Below, one piece after another: positions 57,483-64,000 of a stretch of 64,000 nt of DNA (its first letter is position 1; every line of letters starts with the position of its first letter). The notes below the pieces were generated by a model. The model was not told the origin of the DNA, made no database searches, and saw nothing but the letters and a program-made list of their open reading frames with translations. Source of the stretch: Cladorrhinum sp. PSN259 (Eukaryota; Ascomycota; Sordariomycetes; Sordariales; Podosporaceae); contig MU867063.1 in assembly GCA_033725935.1 (NCBI GenBank), forward strand, positions 1,223,093-1,287,092. Direction: 5' to 3'. The position numbers and the translations under genes are program-made.

Positions 57483-59651
57483 AGAGTAGAAGGAGGAGCG
57501 TAGAGGTTGTAGGCAGTTGTGATTTGTTATCAATTGACTGAGAGAGTGTGTAAGATATATCTAGAGTGAATTCAAGAGCGAGTTTAAGATGAACTTCAGT
57601 TTTTGGGCATTATTTTCGAGTTTTCCGTCCATGGTGATCTCTGGCTTTCGGCTGTTAATTGTGATGCAGTTGTATATTGGACACTTCCAGTATAGCCATG
57701 GTTGGGTCATGATCTTAACTTCAAGGACTGACTTGCTGGTTCTATTGATTATGTCACAAAGCTTGAGTTTGGTGTTCCTGAGGTTTTGATATTGGTATTT
57801 GGTGAGATTGCTTCTGAAGAGAGTATGCCGGTACTGACACAGAGCCCAGCTCTCTGTGATGTATATCCGTGCATTTAGTTCTCGAAGACGACAATGGCCA
57901 GGAAGGTTTGAAGTCCTGAAGACATATATCTGTCGTTATGGTATTTCATGATATGTTGGTATGTCCCAATTTGACATTTCTTCAGTATGATGTAGTCAAC
58001 AACTGTCTTGACGAAGCTCTCTACTAAGCCCAGGAGAAAACAGCCTCCTGTTACTTCTTACATCCCTGAGTCATGTTACCTTCTGGCTCAAGTTCTTAGA
58101 TGCGCTTAACTCTCAAAAAGTAACTTCTAGTCTTCTCATCCTCTCTCACAACCCTAACCAATTATATTTCTTGTTTCTGCATAGAACGTTCTCCCGTCAG
58201 CGTCGCATGACTTTTTTCCTCTTTCCATTTGTAATATTGTAAGACCTGAGAAATGTCGGGAGGATTGTGCAAAATCCCACTTGGAGTTTTCCATGTCACG
58301 ATCCAGAAGGTCTTACCACAACACAGAGTCGCGTCGATACGACAAAACAACCCCCAAAAAGCTCCCCCACGGTGATGCTAGCGAACCGCTCTAGCCCTCA
58401 TGTTGGTTTCTTCATGCCCAATACACCACAATAGTTTGAAGCCAGCGCGGGGTGGGTTTCATCACGAAGCCTATTTATTCATGGCGGTGATGGCGCGGAC
58501 CTTTTCTGAACCCGGTTTGGTTTGGCTTCTGGTTTATTAAGGTTGGTTGATACGCAGTGTAGTATGAGTCCTCTCTCTCCATGGCGCGAAACGCCAAAAA
58601 TGCTGCCCAACAAGGTCACTTTGAGCCTTTTCGACACCTCATCATGCATCACCTGACTTGATTTACTGTTACTCTCACGACTTTTATCTAATCTTTTACA
58701 AAAAAAAACCAGTTTGATGAAAAACCTGAGCGAGAGACACATGGAGAGAAAGTGTGTCTATATCGTAGATTGCCAAGGGAGTGTATCCAGTGACAAAACG
58801 ATTCTGGACCCGGTCCTTAATGACACCTAGATGAGGAAGCACGACATGTGAGAGTACATCTATCAGAACCAATTCCTATACATTATTCACACCCACCAAC
58901 ACACATCGCCAGATCCTTCCGGATGCCAAATGCTTCATCCCCGTAGTGCAGTGCAGTTCCTGCGTTCAATGTGCCGCGAAAGCGCGAGCGCGCGGATATT
59001 ATTTACCGTTTCTTACTGGAACGACCATGCCTTTTTCATTTTTCGCCACCGCAAAAAAAAAAAAAAAAAAAAAGGTGCAATGTTTACCATCTGGAGAGAC
59101 CTCGGAGAATTTGTCCTTCCAAGCGCAGCGGCTAAATTCGATGTTCGACTACCACATACCGCTGCCACTTTCGCTCCGCCTCAAGGGAACAGATCGATGA
59201 TTGCCCTACAGCACTACCTCAGCACCACGACCCTACGAGCCTGGTGGGGGAAGGTCGTCTTGTAGAATGGTCTCATCGAACTCAAAGACGCAGAGAGATG
59301 CAGGTGCGGGCGGGCACTTCGAGAACGATGGGGTTACAGTGCCGCCGGATGCAAAATCCTGGGTGTCGTGAGTGTGGATATTAATCTATGGCCGCCGCCT
59401 AGGTTGCCATCATCTTATCCGGGCCAGTCTTGAAGAGACAGACGAGACAACCGGTGAGTAACGTCGCCTAGCAAGATTGTCTCGCTCGTGTATAGAGGCA
59501 AGGCATGTGGACGAAGAAGGAGGCGAAAAAACTGTAGCTTCGTCTGGATCCAAGACTCCGGAATGCCGCCGGTTATTGAAAAATCAAGAGAAGAGGATGA
59601 GAGAAAAAAAAGGCTTGTCGCCGGGAAAGAAACCGAGATATCCATAACCCG

Positions 59652-59675
59652 TCCAGGTCCAGGTCCAGGTCCAGA
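59652..59675. repeat. Hexanucleotide repeat (CCAGGT)n
   Basis: About four copies of CCAGGT (GTCCAG) in tandem, in a region without a recognised gene. Confidence 0.75.
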
Positions 59676-61756
59676 TCCTCTCTCGCTTTCCCATGGCCCG
59701 CAGCCCTGCCGAGGCGAGTGAGGCTCCGCAAGGAACGACACATCCATACCCCTGCTTTCTTTCCAACGCTCTTTTTCGGACATGTAGGAAGGATACCCTC
59801 AACCGTCTCGGCCAAGGTCGGCTGTTGCACCTTGACGACTCAGCTCCGACGAATCCCGCGTTGTGAGAAACATGTTGTTTCGATGTCTTGCGCCATTCGC
59901 CTACCTGGATACGTACTATGCACCGCTTCGTTACCATAGTAGATGCTGCAAGGGCAGGCAACGGCTGAGTGGGGCGGGGGGGCATAAGATACGGCCCGCG
60001 AGGGGATGAGGGTGGGAGCACGGGGGGCCTTTTTGTTGCATCGATGGTCGAAAAGTGCCCTTGTTGTCTTCATGTGAATCGCACCGCTTCGGCGCTTTCC
60101 AAGCTTGACACTAGGCCTGACGTGTATCATATCATATCTAGTGTAGACTCTATCTGCGGAATATGACGGACGGGCGGATGAAGAGGAAGTGATGAACCAT
60201 AGATGGCTTGGTATCTACCTCGGCTTCAACACCTGACCACGAATGGCCTGGAAATCCAATCCAATCGAGGACCTAGGTTGCCTAGCTTTCGGGCGGTCAA
60301 ATGACTCTCTCTCGCTCGCCCTGTTCCGGCAGTTGATCACCATCTTCGCCCGATGGAGATGTGACAAAACTCCTTCCTTCTCCAGGTTTGGGGCTTGCCA
60401 ATGTGAACAAACGAGCGAACCATGATTGCTAGAGGCAAGAACTAAGGTAGTGTAAAGCCGCCCGACCCTAGACCCCCAAACTTAGACCCCGCCTTTTTCG
60501 ATATCTTTTTGCTATGGCGTTGAGCGCGAAAGACCGAGCGCTTTTTACGCCAAGTACCTTAACAAACTGAGACGATCATGAAGGCCTTGGCGCAAAAGAT
60601 GGTCTGTTTTTTAGGTTGCAACTGTCACGGTTTATTATCTGTAGAATGCACAATAGCATCCTGCAACTCAACTGCCTCGCAGCAAACAGGGTGGGGGTCT
60701 CCACCGCGGACACAGGCACCGAAGCTAAGTGACTCGGCAGTACTTGTGAGCCCAGACCCGCCCCCAACCGTTCAGCCAAAACGAGGGCAAAACGGGTATT
60801 CGGTCCTCGTGCCGGCTCTTTCACGGAGGTACCTCGTTGTCACTCATAGCGTCCCCGGGTGTTCTTCAACGACCATGTGGGCAGGCGTGGAGGGGAATCC
60901 GTATGACGCCGTTTTTTCACGATAGGTCCATGTCAAGAAAGGGAATCAACAGATAGCACGATGGTGCGTGCCCCCAAGTGTCCACTTTCCTTTCTGTTTT
61001 TCTCTGTTTTTTTTTATTAGTTTCTCACCGTTTACCAACTATAACTGTCCCCCCATCCTCACCATCCCCCTCGTTTCCTGCGTCCTTTCTTCCCCTCCCT
61101 CTCTCTTCTCCCGCCCGTTGACCTCATCGTCGTTTCCTGCTGAATCCGGATTCCCGCCCCACCATCCCATCCGTCCCGATCACAAAGAAACAAGCAACCT
61201 CATATATATTCCCCTCTGCCGGCATCTGGCTCGACCACCCCCTTACAAATTTCATCTCCGGGATCGCAGCCGATTCCGAACCGCTTTATCAAGAGACCCG
61301 GAATCCTTATCGCCTAGGCACCGGTGAAGCCATCTAGCAGCTCGTTTGGGCCTTTTGCAGTGTACATCACGCACGACTTATATATATCTCTCCCGTGCTC
61401 TCTATTCAGCCGGTTCGCCCAGACAACCCATCAAAGTCCAGAGTTCGGTTCGGTCTGCTTCGACATTTATCTCAGCCCTCGCGCATGATCGTTATCAACC
61501 ACACTGCACCTCTTTGACAAACACGCATACCAACTGTCGTCATCCGCCAACGTTTGTCTTTTCAGTCTGTCGCTCACCGCACCTTTTTCTCTATCTTCTC
61601 GTTCTTTCGACGATAAAAGAATCCCTTGTTTTCACCTCCCCACTACTCATCTCAACCCTTCTTTTTCTTCTTCCCCAACGAAGAAAAAAAAAAAGATTTG
61701 AATCGTACCATAAATACTCCACCCACATAAACATATCCACACTCTCATCTCAAAAA

Positions 61757-61996
61757 ATGGACTCCTCTCGCTACACCACGACTCGCCAGAGCACCTCCAC
61801 CATGCCTTCACAGCATCAGTCTCCTTCCATGAGGATGAAGATGGTTTCTCCTCAGCCATCTCACAACAAGTCATCATCGGCGTCGGCCACGTCGACAGAT
61901 GCCTTTCTCCAGGACTTCACTCTCGTTGCTGAGGCCGCAAAACGGGCTCAGATGGCCGTCATGATGCGTGACTTTGAGAGCATCGGTTTGCAATAA
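61757..61996 (+). CDS. Small Ser/Met-rich protein of unknown function
   Basis: A 79-residue frame begins at an ATG in good context (AAAAAATGG) after a long pyrimidine-rich leader. I do not recognise a family. The first 50 residues are Ser/Thr/Gln/Met-rich and disordered (MDSSRYTTTRQSTS). The last 30 form a clear amphipathic helix, DAFLQDFTLVAEAAKRAQM followed by AVMMRDFESIGLQ. The composition shift, the helix and the leader suggest a genuine small gene, not a chance frame. The same frame is open upstream to 61346, but that part is translated pyrimidine-rich leader sequence. The role is unknown; the helix might bind another protein. Confidence 0.55.
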   Translation: MDSSRYTTTRQSTSTMPSQHQSPSMRMKMVSPQPSHNKSSSASATSTDAFLQDFTLVAEAAKRAQMAVMMRDFESIGLQ

Positions 61997-62700
61997 ACAT
62001 TTCCCGCCGATCAGCATCTACCATCACAGGCCTCTGTCTTTCTGAAAATGAAGATAAGCCTCGCTGGTCCCCTCACATGATCACACCATCGGATAGCGGC
62101 ACACCCCACAACACTTTTCAGTTTTATTTACCATTACCCGGAACTTTTTCTGGGACGGGCGTACATACAGGATTGGGATTCTCTTTTCACGTTTACCTGG
62201 GCATTTTTCAAGGAGTTTATACCCTCATCATGACAACTACGGTTCAAAGGGATATTGGGATTTTCGGGTATTTGATTCTTTTTCTTCTAAATAATGTATA
62301 TACCATACACAACTTCACCCACCTCGCAGCCTCACAGCCTCACAACTCCGCTTTTCTGATTTGTCTCTATATATTTCTCACGACATATGATTCAAACGGC
62401 CGCTTTATTTGGGCTTAGAATATGGACTTGAGACTTCGAGGTCATGAATAAGGGGGTTTTGACTGGGATATAACAGGGATATTGAAATAATACACTCTAT
62501 CTCATCTAACAAACATGAATCAACTCGACCACTCATCACCGTAAAAGATTGATCGCGTACGTATTAGAAGATTTCTACTATATAAAACCCGTTCCACGCT
62601 CGAGAATTATTCAGATATATGCACGCAGACCCATACCATCAAGGCACCCGATGTAAACATATCCAATCTAATGTTTTGTATATACAAATCGCTCATCATA
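61997..62700. other. Convergent intergenic region, A/T-rich
   Basis: 3' ends of the small protein (+) and the dehydrogenase (-). A frame of 113 codons at 62077-62418 is hydrophobic but has no recognised family and lies where a 3' UTR is expected. Confidence 0.5.
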
Positions 62701-63583
62701 TTATATCTTGCTAATTAAATGAACGCCCCCATCAAGCGCGAGCGTGGCGCCGTTTACGTACCCTCCCGCCCTACTAGACAAAAAGATACAAGCACCCGCC
62801 ACATCGCCCGGACTGCCAATCCTCCCCAGGGGGTTGGCACCCTTGATTTCTTCACCAAAGTTTTCGAGGGTGTGTGCCATCATCTTGCTGGGGAAGGGAC
62901 CGCAAGCCAGCGTGTTGGAGGTGATGCCCCTCGGACCCAATTCGACCGCCAGGTGTCGTGAGAGGTGGTGGAGGCCGGCTTTGGAGGCAGAGTAGGCGAA
63001 CGTGGGGAGGGAAGGGACGCGGATCCCGTCGATTGAGCCGATGTGGATCACGCGGGCCGGGTCGGTGGGCGTCGAGGCGGCTTCGAGCAAAGGGGTGAGC
63101 TGTTGGGTCAGGGTGAAGACTCGCTGGAGGTTTAGGGTCAGGAGCTTGGTGAATGCCTGGTCTGGGTAGGAGGCGTAGTCGGCGCCCCAGGTCGCGCCCG
63201 AGTTGTTTATTAGGACGTGGAGTTTGGATTCCAGCGAGGAAAGTTTGGTGACGAGGACGGTTACTGTTTTCGGGGGGTGGGGGGATGCATGGTTTAGTTA
63301 TGGGTTGTGTGTGTGTGTGGTGAGAACGGGGATGATAAGTAGACATACCTTGCTCGAGAGATTGTAAGTCGGCGGGAAGGGCGTGCGCTGAACCTTTGTT
63401 GGGGGTTGAGATGGCGTTGAGCTCTTGGGCGGCTGCGTCGCAGGCTTTTGCGTCGCGGGACGAGATGTAGACTTTTGCTCCGTTGCGAACGAAGCCTTCT
63501 GATATCATGCGGCCGACGCCTTTGGCGCCTCCGGTGATGAGGACCACTTTGCCCTTGACGGAGAAGAGTTCGGGGATTTCCAT
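62701..63583 (-). CDS. Short-chain dehydrogenase/reductase (3-oxoacyl-ACP reductase-like)
   Basis: Predicted NAD(P)-dependent SDR of 265 residues from two exons, complement(62701..63263,63349..63583), with an 85-bp intron (GTATGT, AACAG). The cofactor loop is TGGAKGVGR (17-25). The junction rebuilds ADLQSLEQVTVLVTKLSSLE and leads to VLINNSGATWG, the NNxG motif. The catalytic set is Ser155 in GSIDG, Tyr169 and Lys173 in YSASK, as expected for classical SDRs. The C-terminus has NPLGRIGSPGDVAGACIFLS and GATLALDGG, typical of 3-oxoacyl-ACP reductase and RhlG-like fungal SDRs. The substrate cannot be fixed from sequence. A GT repeat lies in the intron. ATG at 63583 is chosen; it is the family-type start shortly before the Rossmann strand. 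Confidence 0.92.
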
Positions 63584-64000
63584 TTTCTGAGAGTGTGATT
63601 GATGTGGATGGATTGAGATGGTAAGAGCTACAAGACTGGAGGAATGTGAAGTTATTTTACAGGGAGGAATGGACTTGATTATCCTGTTTGGATGATAATT
63701 GTCTGGAGGGGGCCGAACCGAGGCATCTCCCGTACCGGGATGATCGGGGAACCTGGAATGCTGGGGGGGCTGTCAAATAAAGAGACTATACCTGATGGGG
63801 GATGGTGCGCATGCATACTCCCCCGCATCCCCAAAAAGCCAAGTCTTTTTGTTAATCCCCCACATACAATCTAATGCTTGGAATGGAAGGTTAGCGGTAA
63901 TATTGTAGCCGACAAAACGTACGAAAATACCATCATTCAATCGAGCTTAAAAAGCTCTATCCCTCGACGACGGCTTCCAACCAGCGGGGGGCGTGGCGCG
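63584..64000. other. Upstream region of the SDR gene, to window end
   Basis: Promoter region of the dehydrogenase. No gene is recognised; a small frame at 63692-63874 has no features. Confidence 0.5.

Larger units (their letters stand above)
56890..61756. other. Gene-poor 4.9-kb region
   Basis: No protein gene, tRNA or rRNA is recognised. It holds a 15-bp minisatellite (57393-57482), a 21-base A run (59053-59073), a (CCAGGT)-type hexanucleotide repeat (59652-59675), and a long pyrimidine-rich stretch from about 60990 to 61680 that looks like the promoter/leader of the small downstream gene. Many frames of 60-145 codons overlap on both strands with no domain features. Confidence 0.55.

Noticed and set aside
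57345..57533. 62-codon minus-strand Ser/Leu repeat frame
   Set aside because: Translation of the purine minisatellite.
60460..60500. CCCTAGACCCCC-like strings resembling telomere repeats
   Set aside because: They do not form tandem CCCTAA units and occur only twice, so not telomeric.

Overview
This window is nuclear DNA of a filamentous ascomycete (Pezizomycotina). The evidence is protein-coding genes broken by short introns, mostly 50-90 bp, with GTANGT-type donors and CTAAC/CTAAT branch points. The set is typically fungal: a SLN1-type hybrid histidine kinase, an INO80 Ies4 subunit, a fungal Mau2, an Axl2-like protein and a class III chitinase relative. Homopolymeric Gln/His/Gly/Ser tracts and pyrimidine-rich promoters fit a member of the Sordariomycetes or a neighbouring class, but I cannot fix the class or species from sequence alone. 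No tRNA, rRNA, CRISPR or intact transposon was recognised.

Layout: 0.75-3.6 kb (-) cohesin loader Mau2; 5.6-8.3 kb (+) F-box-like protein; 10.3-13.9 kb (+) SLN1-type hybrid histidine kinase; 14.9-15.8 kb (+) carboxymuconolactone decarboxylase-like protein; 16.1-16.8 kb (-) unknown single-pass membrane protein; 17.8-18.7 kb (+) Bud32 kinase of KEOPS; 18.9-20.0 kb (-) glutamate-cysteine ligase modifier subunit; 21.2-22.0 kb (+) AP-1 sigma, rebuilt from five exons; 23.7-24.8 kb (+) Maf1; 26.5-29.1 kb (+) Ccz1; 30.6-31.5 kb (-) secreted double-psi beta-barrel (expansin/RlpA-like) protein; 33.1-33.9 kb (-) Efm6-type methyltransferase; 34.8-37.9 kb (+) Axl2-like protein; 39.3-41.5 kb (+) PP2C phosphatase; 43.2-48.6 kb (-) a 1,777-residue GH18 relative with a huge pentapeptide-repeat domain; 51.0-51.9 kb (+) Ies4; 53.9-56.7 kb (+) RanBPM/Gid1; 56.7-61.7 kb a gene-poor stretch; 61.8-62.0 kb (+) a small unknown protein; 62.7-63.6 kb (-) a short-chain dehydrogenase.

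Most genes are core eukaryotic housekeeping genes (cohesion, tRNA modification, Pol III control, trafficking, chromatin, protein turnover) with no operon-like logic. The 30-49 kb segment is enriched in cell-surface genes: expansin-like, Axl2-like and the GH18 relative. The best candidate for something undescribed is that GH18 relative. Its class III chitinase fold is recognisable, but the catalytic Glu and Tyr are both replaced, and it carries roughly 1,040 residues of five-residue repeats. Other points worth a look are a stop-delimited charged extension in frame after the Gid1 gene, two stop-free multiple-of-three introns in the PP2C gene, a G-quadruplex-like start in CCZ1, a uORF just before the SLN1 start, and a GC-AG intron in AP-1 sigma.
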